From: Paramagnetospirillum caucaseum
GTDB lineage: Bacteria; Pseudomonadota; Alphaproteobacteria; Rhodospirillales; Magnetospirillaceae
Direction: 5' to 3'
Assembly (NCBI RefSeq): GCF_000342045.1
Contig: NZ_AONQ01000018.1
Coordinates: 1-64,000, forward strand
DNA length: 64,000 nucleotides
Shown: positions 9,643 to 20,690 of the stretch, piece by piece
Layout: every line of letters starts with the position of its first letter
Numbering within the stretch: position 1 is the first letter of the stretch
The notes under the pieces: generated by a model
The model's input: only the letters and a program-made list of their open reading frames with translations
Database searches by the model: none
Told to the model about the DNA's origin: nothing
Position numbers and translations under genes: made by a program

Positions 9643-10578
9643 GTGGGCCGCAAGCGCAAGGGCAATCCCGTTCACGGCTGGCTGGCCATCGACAAGCCGT
9701 TGGGAATCGGCTCCACCCAGGTGGTGGCCAGGGTCAAGCGCATCCTGGGCGCCGCCAAGGTCGGCCATGGCGGCACCCTGGACCCGCTCGCCTCGGGCAT
9801 CCTGCCCATCGCGCTGGGCGAGGCGACCAAGACGGTGCAATACGTCATGGACGGGGCCAAGACCTACCGCTTCCAGGTCCGCTGGGGCGAGGCCACCGCC
9901 AGTTGCGATCGTGAGAACGAGGTGACCGGAACCTCGCCCGTCCGCCCGACGGCCGAAGCCATCCAGGCCGCCCTGCCCGCCTTCCTGGGCGAGATCGAGC
10001 AGATCCCCCCCGCCTATTCCGCCATCAAGATCGACGGTCAGCGCGCCTACGATCTGGCCCGCGCCGGAGAGGAGGTGGAGATCAAGCCCCGCCGGGTCAC
10101 CATCGACTCGTTCATCCTGCTGGGCCAGCCCGATGCCGACCACGCCGATTTCGAGGTCCATTGCGGCAAGGGCACCTATGTGCGCTCCCTGGCCCGCGAC
10201 CTGGCCCTGGCGCTGGGTACCTTGGGGCACGTCTCGGTGCTGCGCCGCACCGCCTGCGGCCCGTTCACCGAGCAAAACGCGATTTCCCTTGAATCCCTGG
10301 AGCAAAAGGGGCAAGTTCCCGCCCCTTGGACCTTTCTGCTTCCCATCGAGACCGCGCTGGACGACATCCCGGCCCTGGCCCTGACGGAAAGCGAGGCCCG
10401 CCGCCTCCAGAGCGGTAATCCCGTGTCAATCCCGCACGTGGCTTCCCGGCATCCGCAGGCTGAACTCGCCGAAGGCATGGTATGCCGGGCGATGCAGTCA
10501 GAGCGGCTGGTGGCGTTGGTTCGCATCGAAAGCGGAGAAATCCGTCCGGTGCGGGTCATGAACCTCACCGATGAATAG
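9643..10578 (+). CDS. truB: tRNA pseudouridine(55) synthase TruB
   Basis: 311 residues. Family blocks: GWLAIDKPLGIGSTQVVARVKR, then KVGHGGTLDPLASGILPIALGEATK with the catalytic Asp in GTLDPLA, and later the KGTYVRSLARDLA motif (each quoted in part). It converts U55 of the tRNA T-loop to pseudouridine. The start is GTG directly abutting the elbB stop codon. It is followed after 9 bases by rpsO, the standard bacterial order truB-rpsO-pnp. Confidence 0.96.
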   Translation: MGRKRKGNPVHGWLAIDKPLGIGSTQVVARVKRILGAAKVGHGGTLDPLASGILPIALGEATKTVQYVMDGAKTYRFQVRWGEATASCDRENEVTGTSPVRPTAEAIQAALPAFLGEIEQIPPAYSAIKIDGQRAYDLARAGEEVEIKPRRVTIDSFILLGQPDADHADFEVHCGKGTYVRSLARDLALALGTLGHVSVLRRTACGPFTEQNAISLESLEQKGQVPAPWTFLLPIETALDDIPALALTESEARRLQSGNPVSIPHVASRHPQAELAEGMVCRAMQSERLVALVRIESGEIRPVRVMNLTDE

Positions 10579-10587
10579 GAGTAGACG

Positions 10588-10857
10588 ATGTCGATCACTG
10601 CTGAGCGTACCCAGGAACTCGTCAAGGAATACGCGACCAAGGAAGGCGACACCGGTTCCGCCGAGGTCCAGGTCGCCATTCTGTCGGAGCGCATCCGCAA
10701 CCTGACCGAGCACCTGAAGTCTCACAAGAAGGATTTCCACTCGCGCCGCGGCCTGCTGATCATGGTCGGCCAGCGTCGCCGCATGCTCGACTACCTGAAG
10801 GCCAAGGACAACAAGCGCTACGAGGGCCTCATTGGCCGCCTCGGTCTGCGCAAGTAA
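10588..10857 (+). CDS. rpsO: 30S ribosomal protein S15
   Basis: 89 residues, exactly the usual size. It contains [35 protein letters not shown] and RRRMLDYLK, which contact 16S rRNA helix 22 and the central-domain junction. S15 is a primary binder in assembly of the 30S platform. A Shine-Dalgarno GGAG (10578-10581 region) precedes the ATG. In other bacteria S15 represses its own mRNA; no pseudoknot was modelled here. Confidence 0.98.
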   Translation: MSITAERTQELVKEYATKEGDTGSAEVQVAILSERIRNLTEHLKSHKKDFHSRRGLLIMVGQRRRMLDYLKAKDNKRYEGLIGRLGLRK

Positions 10858-10899
10858 TCCACACAGCCGCTATACGAAGGCCGGGCGTCGCCTGGAATG

Positions 10900-10929
10900 C
10901 ACCCGCGCGGGGATGGCTCCGCGCGGGTG
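10900..10929 (+). promoter_or_regulatory. Perfect 11-bp hairpin in the rpsO-pnp intergenic leader
   Basis: CACCCGCGCGG (10900-10910) pairs with CCGCGCGGGTG (10919-10929) around an 8-base loop. No T-run follows, so it is not a typical intrinsic terminator. Its place, about 100 bases upstream of pnp, matches the RNase III-processed hairpin through which PNPase autoregulates in E. coli; the same role here is inference. Confidence 0.55.
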
Positions 10930-11027
10930 ACCGTATTTGAGCCGTTTGAAAAGCGGCCGATGCGAGAAATTGACGCCGGGACCGGCCGCAATCCGGCGGC
11001 GGTCCTAAACATAAGGAAGTGACTTAC

Positions 11028-13190
11028 ATGTCCATGTTCAATGCCCACCGCAAGGAAATCACCTGGGGCGGCCGCAAGCTGGTGCTGGAGACCGGCAAGG
11101 TCGCCCGCCAGGCCGACGGCGCCGTGATGGTCACCTATGGCGAAACCACCGTGCTGTGCACCGTGGTGGGCGCCAAGAGCCAGAAGCCCGGCATCGACTT
11201 CTTCCCGCTGACGGTGAACTACCAGGAGAAGGCTTTCGCCGCGGGCAAGATCCCCGGCGGCTTCTTCAAGCGCGAGGGCCGTCCGAGCGAGAAGGAGACC
11301 CTGGTCTCCCGCCTGATCGACCGCCCGATCCGCCCGCTGTTCGCCGATGGCTTCCGCAACGAAGTGCAGGTGGTCTGCACCGTGCTGAGCCATGATCTCG
11401 AGAACGACCCCGACATCGCCGCCCTGGTCGGCACCTCCGCCGCCCTGACCATCTCCGGCCTGCCCTTCATGGGCCCGGTGGGCGCCGCCCGCGTCGGCTA
11501 CGTCAACGGCGAGTACGTGCTGAACCCGCTGGTCGGCGACCTGCCCAACAGCGAGCTCGACCTGGTGGTCGCCGGCACCGTCGAAGGCGTGCTGATGGTC
11601 GAATCCGAGGCCAAGCAGCTGTCGGAAGAGATCATGCTGGGCGCCGTGATGTTCGGCCACCGCGAATTCCAGGCGGTGATCCAGGCGATCATCGATCTGG
11701 CCGAGGAATGCGCCAAGGACCCGTGGGACCTGCCCGAGCCCCCCGCCGAGGTGGCGGTGGTCAATGGCAAGTTCGCCGATGCCGGCGTGCCCGCCGAGAT
11801 GGCCGAAGCCTACAAGATCATCAAGAAGCAGGACCGCTACGCCGCCGTGGGCGCCGTGAAGAAGAAGGCCCTGGCCCTGCTGACCGAGGCGGCCGAGATC
11901 GCCGTCGCCGGCGGCATCCTGAAGCACCTGGAAGCCGACGTGGTGCGTGGCAACATCCTGAAGACCGGCGTGCGCATCGACGGCCGCGACACCAAGACCG
12001 TCCGTAAGATCGAGGTCGAGGTCGGCGTCCTGCCCCGCGCCCACGGTTCCGCCCTGTTCACCCGCGGCGAGACCCAGGCCCTGGTGGTCGCCACGCTGGG
12101 CACCGGCCAGGACGAGCAGATCATCGACCAGCTGGCGGGCGAGTACCGCGAGCACTTCATGCTGCACTACAACTTCCCTCCCTACTCGGTGGGTGAAGCC
12201 GGCCGCATGGGTTCGCCCGGCCGCCGCGAGATCGGCCACGGCAAGCTGGCCTGGCGCGCCATGCGCCCGACCCTGCCGGCCAAGGAGGCCTTCCCCTACA
12301 CCATGCGTGTGGTCTCCGAGATCACCGAGTCCAACGGCTCGTCCTCCATGGCGACCGTCTGCGGCACCTCGCTGGCCATGATGGACGCCGGCGTGCCCCT
12401 GCCCAAGCCGGTGGCGGGCATCGCCATGGGCCTGATCAAGGAAGGCGCCGACTTCGCCGTGCTGACCGACATCCTGGGCGACGAGGATCACCTCGGCGAC
12501 ATGGACTTCAAGGTGGCCGGCACCGTCGACGGCGTCACCGCGCTGCAGATGGACATCAAGATCACCTCGATCACCGAGGAGATCATGAAGATCGCGCTCG
12601 GCCAGGCCAAGGACGGCCGCATCCACATCCTGGGCGAGATGAACAAGGGCCTGGATCACGCCCGTGATTCGGTGTCGGGCAATGCGCCGCGCATCACCAC
12701 CATCTCCATCCCCAAGGAGAAGATCCGCGAAGTCATCGGCACCGGCGGCAAGGTCATCCGCGAGATCTGCGAGCAGACCGGCGCCAAGATCGACATCGAC
12801 GACGACGGCACCATCAAGGTCGCCTCGGTGGACGCCGATGCCGCCCAGCGCGCCATCGACTGGATCCGCGGCATCGTCGCCGAGCCGGAGCTGGGCGTGG
12901 TCTACAACGGCAAGGTCGTGAAGGTCGTCGATTTCGGCGCCTTCGTGAACTTCCTGGGCTCGCGCGACGGCCTGGTCCACATCTCGGAACTGGCCCGCGA
13001 GCGCGTCGCCAAGACCGCCGACGTGGTCAAGCAGGGCGACGCGGTCAAGGTCAAGGTCCTGGGCTTCGACGACCGCGGCAAGGTAAAGCTGTCCATGAAG
13101 CAGGTGGATCAGACCACCGGCGAGGACATCTCCGCCCAGCTGGAAGCCGAGCGCGCCGCCTCCAAGCGCGAGCGTCACCACGAGGATTGA
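11028..13190 (+). CDS. pnp: Polyribonucleotide nucleotidyltransferase (PNPase)
   Basis: 720 residues. Two RNase PH domains (about 10-145 and 315-530) flank an all-helical linker. KH domain starts near 555 ([20 protein letters not shown]); S1 domain starts near 622 ([19 protein letters not shown]). It degrades RNA 3'-to-5' phosphorolytically and is a degradosome component. ATG 11028 is preferred over GTG 11019 because AAGGAA (11013-11018) sits nine bases before it. A terminator follows the stop. Confidence 0.97.
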   Translation: MSMFNAHRKEITWGGRKLVLETGKVARQADGAVMVTYGETTVLCTVVGAKSQKPGIDFFPLTVNYQEKAFAAGKIPGGFFKREGRPSEKETLVSRLIDRPIRPLFADGFRNEVQVVCTVLSHDLENDPDIAALVGTSAALTISGLPFMGPVGAARVGYVNGEYVLNPLVGDLPNSELDLVVAGTVEGVLMVESEAKQLSEEIMLGAVMFGHREFQAVIQAIIDLAEECAKDPWDLPEPPAEVAVVNGKFADAGVPAEMAEAYKIIKKQDRYAAVGAVKKKALALLTEAAEIAVAGGILKHLEADVVRGNILKTGVRIDGRDTKTVRKIEVEVGVLPRAHGSALFTRGETQALVVATLGTGQDEQIIDQLAGEYREHFMLHYNFPPYSVGEAGRMGSPGRREIGHGKLAWRAMRPTLPAKEAFPYTMRVVSEITESNGSSSMATVCGTSLAMMDAGVPLPKPVAGIAMGLIKEGADFAVLTDILGDEDHLGDMDFKVAGTVDGVTALQMDIKITSITEEIMKIALGQAKDGRIHILGEMNKGLDHARDSVSGNAPRITTISIPKEKIREVIGTGGKVIREICEQTGAKIDIDDDGTIKVASVDADAAQRAIDWIRGIVAEPELGVVYNGKVVKVVDFGAFVNFLGSRDGLVHISELARERVAKTADVVKQGDAVKVKVLGFDDRGKVKLSMKQVDQTTGEDISAQLEAERAASKRERHHED

Positions 13191-13216
13191 TCCTCGGGCG
13201 AGGTCCGCATGAAAGG

Positions 13217-13248
13217 GCGCGGCTCCGGAAACGGGGCCGCGCTTTTTT
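13217..13248 (+). terminator. Intrinsic terminator after pnp
   Basis: Ten-base-pair stem GCGCGGCTCC (13217-13226) with GGGGCCGCGC (13233-13242), loop GGAAAC, followed directly by TTTTTT. It lies 27 bases after the pnp stop codon. Confidence 0.93.
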
Positions 13249-13291
13249 CTTGGGGGCCGCCACCCTACATTGAGGACGAAGGAGACAGGCC

Positions 13292-13667
<376 letters not shown>

Positions 13668-13687
<20 letters not shown>

Positions 13688-13895
13688 GCTTCAGGTACAG
13701 TTCCTCGACCTTCTGCCGGGCCCAGGGGGTCTGGCGCAGGAATTTCAGGCTCGACTTGATGCTGGGCTTATTGAAGAAGCACTGCAGATTGATCTGCTGG
13801 CACAATCCGGCCCAGCCGTAATGCCTGACCAGGGTGGTCAGCACGGCTTCCAGCGTGATGCCGTGCAGGGGATTCTTGGGCTGTTCGCGGGTCAT
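13668..13895 (-). CDS. VF530 (DUF2132) family protein
   Basis: 75 residues. The sequence [44 protein letters not shown] and [12 protein letters not shown] follows the VF530 family pattern (quoted in part). VF530 proteins are small helical proteins with a DNA-binding-like fold and no defined role. ATG at 13895 gives the normal family length. It overlaps msrB tail to tail by 20 bases. Confidence 0.88.
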
Positions 13896-13995
13896 GGCCG
13901 CAGCATAATGCGCCCGGGCCGCATCCGTCCAATTGCATCCGCGGCGATTTTGCCCTAACACCACCCGGTGATCATCCCAGCGAAAGGGCTTCTTC

Positions 13996-14871
<876 letters not shown>

Positions 14872-14883
<12 letters not shown>

Positions 14884-15210
14884 GGTGGCCGTCAGCCGCT
14901 CCGCCACCCGGTCCCGGTCAGGTTGTGGCAAGATGCCGATCCGTTCGGCATCCCTGGCCTCGATGGTGGCGACCTTGGCGGTGCGGATCACCGAGGGGGC
15001 CGGCAGACCGGTAGCCTTCAGGTCGGAAATCTCCACGTCACCCGGCCAGCCCCGGTTCTCGGCGCTGGTGATCATCAGCACCCACAACAGGCCGTGATCC
15101 CCCGCCAACGACCCGGCGGCGATCACCAGGGCCGGGCGGTTCTGGCGCGTGGACCGATCGGTATAGGGAAACGGGACCTTGACCACGTCCCAGACGTCAA
15201 AGGCTGCCAT
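14872..15210 (-). CDS. Type II toxin, PemK/MazF family
   Basis: 112 residues. The N-terminus FDVWDVVKVPFPYTDRS followed by RPALVIA is the PemK/MazF opening, and IRTAKVATIEA is the third conserved strand region. This family cleaves mRNA in a sequence-specific way when not held by its antitoxin. The antitoxin gene lies upstream and overlaps by 14 bases. The pair sits between mtnP and mtnA, facing both salvage genes' flanks, and looks like an insertion into a salvage cluster. Confidence 0.88.
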
Positions 15211-15412
15211 AGGCCTTGCGATCCGCCTCGCCGCCCCATTCGCCGAAGGTGGCGAAGGGGTCCTCCACCGCCTCCTTCTGGACCCGGGTCATCACGACCC
15301 GGTCGCCTTCGATGGCATAGGCGATCTCGTCGCCGTCCTTGAGGCGCAATGCCAGACGGACGGGCTGGGGAACGGTGGTCTGGGCCTTGCTGGTCAATCG
15401 GCTGGAAATCAT
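15197..15412 (-). CDS. Antitoxin with SpoVT/AbrB-type DNA-binding domain
   Basis: 71 residues. The swapped-hairpin domain is readable as SRLTSKAQTTVPQPVRLALRL followed by DGDEIAYAIEGDRVVMTR (quoted in part). The acidic C-terminal tail (VEDPFATFGEWGGEAD) is the likely toxin-binding segment. The ATG is at 15412. A perfect inverted repeat 32 bases upstream is the candidate operator, in line with autoregulation by antitoxin-toxin complexes. Confidence 0.88.
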   Translation of the reverse strand: MISSRLTSKAQTTVPQPVRLALRLKDGDEIAYAIEGDRVVMTRVQKEAVEDPFATFGEWGGEADRKAYGSL

Positions 15413-15443
15413 GGCCGGTCATTCCAAGTGCAACGATCCGATT

Positions 15444-15460
15444 GTAAGGATTTTCCTTAC
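15444..15460. promoter_or_regulatory. Palindromic candidate operator of the toxin-antitoxin pair
   Basis: GTAAGGA (15444-15450) and TCCTTAC (15454-15460) form a perfect inverted repeat with a TTT spacer. It lies in the 122-base gap between the antitoxin start and mtnA, so binding there could affect both directions. Confidence 0.55.
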
Positions 15461-15534
15461 CCGCGGTCAAGGGGATGGTTGCCGCCCTCCTTGCCATCCC
15501 TTAGAGTGCCGCCGGTTCCCCTGGAGAGCACCCC

Positions 15535-16623
15535 ATGAAGATCAACGGCACCCCCTACCGCACCATCTGGCTGGCCAAGGACGGCAAGACGGTCGAGATC
15601 ATCGACCAGACCCGGCTGCCCCATGAATTGGTGGTGATGGCGCTGCGCTCGCTGGACGACGCCGCCAGGTCCATCAAGGACATGTGGGTGCGGGGCGCGC
15701 CGCTGATCGGCGCCACCGCCGCCTACGGCATGGCCCTGGCCGCCGTGGGCGACGCCAGCGATGCCGGACTGGAGCGGGCCTATCAGGTGCTGCACGCCAC
15801 CCGGCCCACCGCCATCAACCTGAAATGGGCCCTGGACGAGATGATGGCGGCCTTGAAGACGCTGCCCGTCGGCGAGCGCATCGGGGCTGCCTATCAGCGC
15901 GCCGCCGAGATCTGCGACGAGGATTCCGCCCAGAACGCCGCCCTGGGCGAGCACGGCGCGGCAATCATCGCCGAACACCACAAGGCCAAGCGCCGGACCA
16001 TCAACATCCTGACCCACTGCAACGCCGGCTGGCTGGCCACGGTGGATTGGGGCACCGCCCTGGCCCCGGTCTACAAGGCCTTCGATTCCGGCATTCCCCT
16101 GCATGTCTGGGTGGACGAGACGCGGCCGCGCAACCAGGGCGCCAGCCTGACGGCGCGCGAACTGAACTGGCACGGCGTGCCGCACACGGTGATCGCCGAC
16201 AATACCGGCGGCCACCTGATGCAGCACGGCATGGTGGATCTGTGCATCGTCGGCACCGACCGCACCACCCGCAACGGCGACGTCTGCAACAAGATCGGCA
16301 CCTATCTCAAGGCCCTGGCCGCCAGGGACAACGACGTGCCGTTCTATGTCGGCCTGCCCAGCCCGACCATCGACTGGACCGTCGCCGACGGGGTCAGGGA
16401 AATCCCCATCGAGGAGCGCTCGGCCCGCGAGCAGACCCATATCTTCGGTCGTACCGAGGACGGCCAGGTCTGCGAGGTCCAGGTCACCCCCGACGGCTCA
16501 CCCGCCGTCAATTACGGCTTCGACGTCACCCCCGCCCGCCTGGTCACCGGCCTGATCACCGAGCGCGGCGTGTGCGAGGCGTCGCCGGAGGGGCTGAGAG
16601 GACTGTTCCCGGAGCGGGCATAG
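15535..16623 (+). CDS. mtnA: S-methyl-5-thioribose-1-phosphate isomerase
   Basis: 362 residues. Family blocks: [35 protein letters not shown] (catalytic Cys), [10 protein letters not shown], and [20 protein letters not shown] (catalytic Asp), each quoted in part. It isomerises methylthioribose-1-phosphate to the ribulose form in methionine salvage, following MtnP. The eIF2B-like fold is shared with ribose-1,5-bisphosphate isomerases, but the residues fit MtnA. Confidence 0.95.
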   Translation: MKINGTPYRTIWLAKDGKTVEIIDQTRLPHELVVMALRSLDDAARSIKDMWVRGAPLIGATAAYGMALAAVGDASDAGLERAYQVLHATRPTAINLKWALDEMMAALKTLPVGERIGAAYQRAAEICDEDSAQNAALGEHGAAIIAEHHKAKRRTINILTHCNAGWLATVDWGTALAPVYKAFDSGIPLHVWVDETRPRNQGASLTARELNWHGVPHTVIADNTGGHLMQHGMVDLCIVGTDRTTRNGDVCNKIGTYLKALAARDNDVPFYVGLPSPTIDWTVADGVREIPIEERSAREQTHIFGRTEDGQVCEVQVTPDGSPAVNYGFDVTPARLVTGLITERGVCEASPEGLRGLFPERA

Positions 16624-16694
16624 TTGGGTTGCCGCCCAAGCCCGCCTGGAGGCACGCCTTCCGGACCTCTCCTTATTTCAATAAACGGGAGGGT

Positions 16695-16715
16695 TCGGGA
16701 GGCTGTGCCTCCCGA
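16695..16715. terminator. Hairpin between convergent mtnA and rmuC
   Basis: TCGGGAGGC (16695-16703) pairs perfectly with GCCTCCCGA (16707-16715) over a TGT loop. A second GC-rich stem (GGGGC/GCCCC around 16725-16738) follows. There is no T-run on either side, so its role as a bidirectional terminator is only probable. Confidence 0.4.
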
Positions 16716-16746
16716 CCGGGGACCGGGGCGAGAGCCCCCTTATGCC

Positions 16747-18081
16747 TCACTCCTCGTCCTCACCCGAATCCTCGATGGCGGCGGCACTGGATAGAGCCAG
16801 CAGCGCATTCACCTGCGCATCAGGAATGACCTCGACGTTCCTCAGGCTCTTGTCGATGACGCGCTTGCGCCGGGCGACCTCCTCGATGGAATTGGTGGCG
16901 CTCTGCAACTGCTTCTTCACCTTGTCGAGCACATCTCCGTATTTGCCGAACTCGACCTTGACCACCTGCAGCGTCTCGCGGATTTCCGACGAGCGCTTTT
17001 CAATGGCCAGAGTCTGGAAGCCCATCTGAATGGCGTTCAGGATGGCTCCCAATGTGGTCGGCCCAGCCGCCACCACCTTGAAGTCGCGTTGAATCGCATC
17101 CACCAGGCCGGGGCGGCGCAGCACTTCGGCATAGAGGCCCTCGGTGGGCAGGAACAGGATGGCGAAGTCGGTGGTCGCCGGCGGATTGACGTATTTGTCG
17201 CGGATATCGCGGGCGAAACTCTTGATTCGCACCTCCAGCGCCTTGGCGGCGGCCTCCACCGCGTCCGGATCGGCGCGTTCGACGGCCATCTGCAGCCGCT
17301 CGTAATCCTCGTTGGGGAATTTGGAATCGATGGGCAGCAGGACTTCCGGCTCATCGTCGCCCTTGCCCGGCAGGCGGATGGCGAAGTCGACGCGCTCCAG
17401 GCTGCCCTTCTTGCAATTGGCCTCGCGCATGTACTGGTCGGCGCGCAGCATCTGCTCCAACAGATTGCCAAGCTGCACCTCGCCCCAGGTGCCGCGTGTC
17501 TTGACGTTGGTGAGGACGCGCTTCAGGTCGCCGACGCCGCCCGCCAGGGACTGCATCTCACCCAGGCCCTTGTGCACCTGCTCCAGCCGGTCGCTGACCA
17601 GCTTGAAGGATTCGCCCAGGCGCTTTTCCAGGGTGCCCTGCAGCTTCTCATCCACGGTCTGGCGCATCTGCTCCAGCTTGGCGGTGTTCTCGCCGCGCAG
17701 CTTGTCCAGGTGCTCGGAGACCACGCGGGTCTGCTCGGACACCGTCTTGCCGATGCCTTCGCCCAGCTGCTTGATACCGCCCAGCACCTCTTCCCGCAGG
17801 GCGCGGGCCTGGGTGGCCTGATCCGAGCGGAACTCGGCCAGCTTGGTCTCCACCAGGATGCGCAGCTCGGTGTGGTACTTGTCGGCGCTGGCGGCGGAAC
17901 CGGCCTGATGGTCGCGGATCATCTCGGCGGTCTCGCGCCGGTCCTGGCGGGCCTCGTCGCGCAACACCCGCTCCAGCCGGTCGAGACGCTCGGACAGATC
18001 CTCCTTCCGACGGAGCAGCAACAGCACAACCCCGACCAGGGCGAGCAGGGAAAGACCAGCGGAGATCAGGGCAAAATCCAT
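16747..18081 (-). CDS. rmuC: DNA recombination protein RmuC
   Basis: 444 residues. One N-terminal membrane segment (about residues 3-23, ALISAGLSLLALVGVVLLLL) is followed by a long coiled coil (about 28-200) and the RmuC nuclease-like domain with GTWGEVQLGNLLEQML, LPIDSKFPNEDYERL and DFAILFLPTEGLYAE. RmuC limits inversions at short inverted repeats in E. coli. ATG 18081 (MDFALI) places the membrane segment at the N-terminus, as expected. The acidic tail ends EDSGEDEE. Confidence 0.93.
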   Translation of the reverse strand: MDFALISAGLSLLALVGVVLLLLRRKEDLSERLDRLERVLRDEARQDRRETAEMIRDHQAGSAASADKYHTELRILVETKLAEFRSDQATQARALREEVLGGIKQLGEGIGKTVSEQTRVVSEHLDKLRGENTAKLEQMRQTVDEKLQGTLEKRLGESFKLVSDRLEQVHKGLGEMQSLAGGVGDLKRVLTNVKTRGTWGEVQLGNLLEQMLRADQYMREANCKKGSLERVDFAIRLPGKGDDEPEVLLPIDSKFPNEDYERLQMAVERADPDAVEAAAKALEVRIKSFARDIRDKYVNPPATTDFAILFLPTEGLYAEVLRRPGLVDAIQRDFKVVAAGPTTLGAILNAIQMGFQTLAIEKRSSEIRETLQVVKVEFGKYGDVLDKVKKQLQSATNSIEEVARRKRVIDKSLRNVEVIPDAQVNALLALSSAAAIEDSGEDEE

Positions 18082-18192
18082 GGTGACCGTCCGAACATTA
18101 CAGGAACGCTCGCTTGTATCACGGATTGGCGGGGGATACAAATGACGACGGCGGGCCGGGATGGTCCGGTCCGCCGTCAAGGAGGAAAGTGC

Positions 18193-18273
18193 ATGAATCA
18201 GATGCCCTTTCTCCTGGTGCCCCGGTTTCGTCTCTGGCGGATTCTCGTCCGCCTGATCGTCACCAGGGCCTAG
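18193..18273 (+). CDS. Possible 26-residue basic hydrophobic small protein
   Basis: ATG at 18193 opens MNQMPFLLVPRFRLWRILVR and six further residues, ending TAG at 18271-18273. It is preceded by a strong Shine-Dalgarno sequence, AAGGAGGAAAG (18179-18189). The peptide is hydrophobic with five arginines, so a membrane-associated small protein is possible. It lies in the 248-base gap between rmuC and rsmD, divergent from rmuC. Only the ribosome-binding site supports it, so this is a candidate. Confidence 0.35.
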   Translation: MNQMPFLLVPRFRLWRILVRLIVTRA

Positions 18274-18329
18274 GAGTGGCCGGCGTCGGGGCGCAACCCG
18301 GCGTCGGCTTCCTCCCTATCATAACCACG

Positions 18330-18867
18330 TCAGGCGTGATTTTCCAGTTTCCAGACCACGAACACCAGCCGCGCCGCGCCGCGCGGGCGTTCGTCCACCG
18401 CCTCGAACCCGGCCGGCGGCGTGAAGGCCTCGTCGGCGGCCACCTCCACCACCGCCAGGGCGCCGCTCGCCAGCCAGCCCTTGGCGGCCAGACCTTCCAG
18501 GCAGGGAACGGCGAGACCGGAATGATAGGGCGGGTCCAGAAAGGCCAGGGTACAGGCATGGGGGGCGGCGGGCGGCTTGGCGGCGTCGGCGCGCAGAACC
18601 TTGGCCTGCCCCTCCACCTTCAGGGCCTTGACGTTGGCGTAGAGGACGGCGAGGGGCCGGGCGGCCAGTTCGAGGAAGCAGGCATGGGCCGCGCCGCGCG
18701 ACAGGGCTTCCAGGCCCAGCGCCCCCGACCCGGCGAAGGCGTCCACCACGCGGGCGCCGTCCATCTCCACCCGATCGGAATGCATCAGGATGTCGAACAG
18801 CGCCTGACGCACCCGGTCGGCGGTGGGGCGGGTGTCGCGGCCGGCGGGAGCCTCGAGCCGGCGGCCC

Positions 18868-18893
<26 letters not shown>
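18330..18893 (-). CDS. rsmD: 16S rRNA (guanine(966)-N(2))-methyltransferase RsmD
   Basis: 187 residues. MRIVAGLHKGRRLEAPAG and TRPTADRVRQALFDIL at the start, SAM-binding VVDAFAGSGALGLEALSRGA, and the catalytic LDPPYH motif (D/N-PPY type). It methylates G966 of 16S rRNA in the assembled small subunit. Its first 26 bases overlap the 3' end of rluB on the same strand, so both rRNA-modification genes are likely translated from one message. Confidence 0.95.
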
Positions 18894-19748
<855 letters not shown>

Positions 19749-19752
<4 letters not shown>

Positions 19753-20465
19753 GTTCGGCAGGCTCCAACGAAAGCTCGCAGCAGGGCGGAATCCGCCGGG
19801 CTGATGTCATATTCGGGATGCCATTGCACCCCGATGCAGAAGGTGCGGTCCGTGGCCTCGATGCCCTCGACCACCCCGTCGGGGGCGATGGCGTTGATCA
19901 GGCAGCCGGGCGCCACCTGGCGCACCGCCTGATGGTGGGCCGAGTTCACCGGAATGCGCGTCTCGCCGACGATGGCGGCCAGCCGGGTGCCGGCGGCGAT
20001 CTCCACCCAATGGCCGGGTTCGGAGCGGGAATTGGGCTGCTCGTGGGCCAGCGCGCCGGCCACCTCGTCGGGGATATGCTGGATCAGGGTGCCGCCCAGG
20101 GCCACGTTGAGCAGTTGCTGGCCGCCGCAGATCCCTAAGATGGGCATGTCGCGCTCCAGCGCGCCTTGCACCATGGCCAGTTCGAAGCGGGTGCGGCCGC
20201 TCTTCAGCACCAGGCCGGCGCGGGCCTCGGCCCCGAACAGCGCCGGGTCGATGTCGAAGGCCCCGCCGGTGACGACCAGCCCGTCGATGCGGTCGAGGAA
20301 GGCGGCGGCCAGATGGGGCTCGTGCGGCAGCAGCACCGGCAGCCCGCCGGCCCGCGCCACCGTCTCGGCGTAGTTGCGGCGCAGCGCGTACCACGGCATG
20401 CGGGAATAGCCGCCGGGCTCCTCGCTGTCCAGGGTGATGCCGATGAGGGGGGGCGAAAGGCTCAT
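19749..20465 (-). CDS. Class I glutamine amidotransferase, gamma-glutamyl-GABA hydrolase (PuuD) family
   Basis: 238 residues. The nucleophile Cys is in LGICGGQQLLNVALGG, and the His-Glu of the triad in GVQWHPEYD near the C-terminus. The sequence GLVVTGGAFDIDP is the family's oxyanion-side loop. PuuD hydrolyses gamma-glutamyl-GABA in putrescine catabolism, but no other puu genes are present, so substrate is open. It is first in a three-gene minus-strand unit with rluB and rsmD. Confidence 0.88.
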
Positions 20466-20490
20466 GAGGCTTTCTATACCCCCCCGCCGC

Positions 20491-20525
20491 TAAAGAAGAA
20501 AGGCCCGGGCGCGAGTGCCCGGGCC
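20491..20525 (-). terminator. Intrinsic terminator downstream of lldP
   Basis: On the minus strand GGCCCGGGC pairs with GCCCGGGCC (20525-20517 and 20510-20502) with a 6-base loop, followed by TTTCTTCTTTA. It lies about 165 bases after the lldP stop. The 225-base gap between lldP and the amidotransferase also holds a repeat copy and a second inverted repeat (CATCAGGGG/CATCCCTGATG, 20537-20580). Confidence 0.75.
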
Positions 20526-20583
20526 AGTTTGTCCTGCATCAGGGGATGCGGGAGGGTGAATTTCCGTTTCATCCCTGATGAAA

Positions 20584-20680
20584 CGGCAAGCGCAAAGCGC
20601 GCCGCGGCTTATGCCGCGAGAGCCCGAGCGAAGCGCCCGGCGATTGAGGGACTTACGGCGAGCCGGTTCTCCGGCTCGCC
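20584..20680 (-). repeat. Dispersed intergenic repeat, copy 2 (about 97 nt)
   Basis: On the minus strand it starts with the hairpin GGCGAGCCGG-AGAA-CCGGCTCGCC (20680-20657), then GCCGGGCGCTTCGCT and GGCATAAGCCG, and ends CTTGCCG. The blocks are collinear with the copy at 7258-7353. It begins 10 bases after the lldP stop codon and could fold extensively in the lldP 3' UTR. Confidence 0.7.
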
Positions 20681-20690
20681 GGGACAGATG

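Noticed and set aside
10818-13181. Minus-strand 787-codon open frame opposite pnp
   Set aside because: His/Gly/Asp-rich translation with no domains; the plus strand encodes a clear PNPase with KH and S1 domains.
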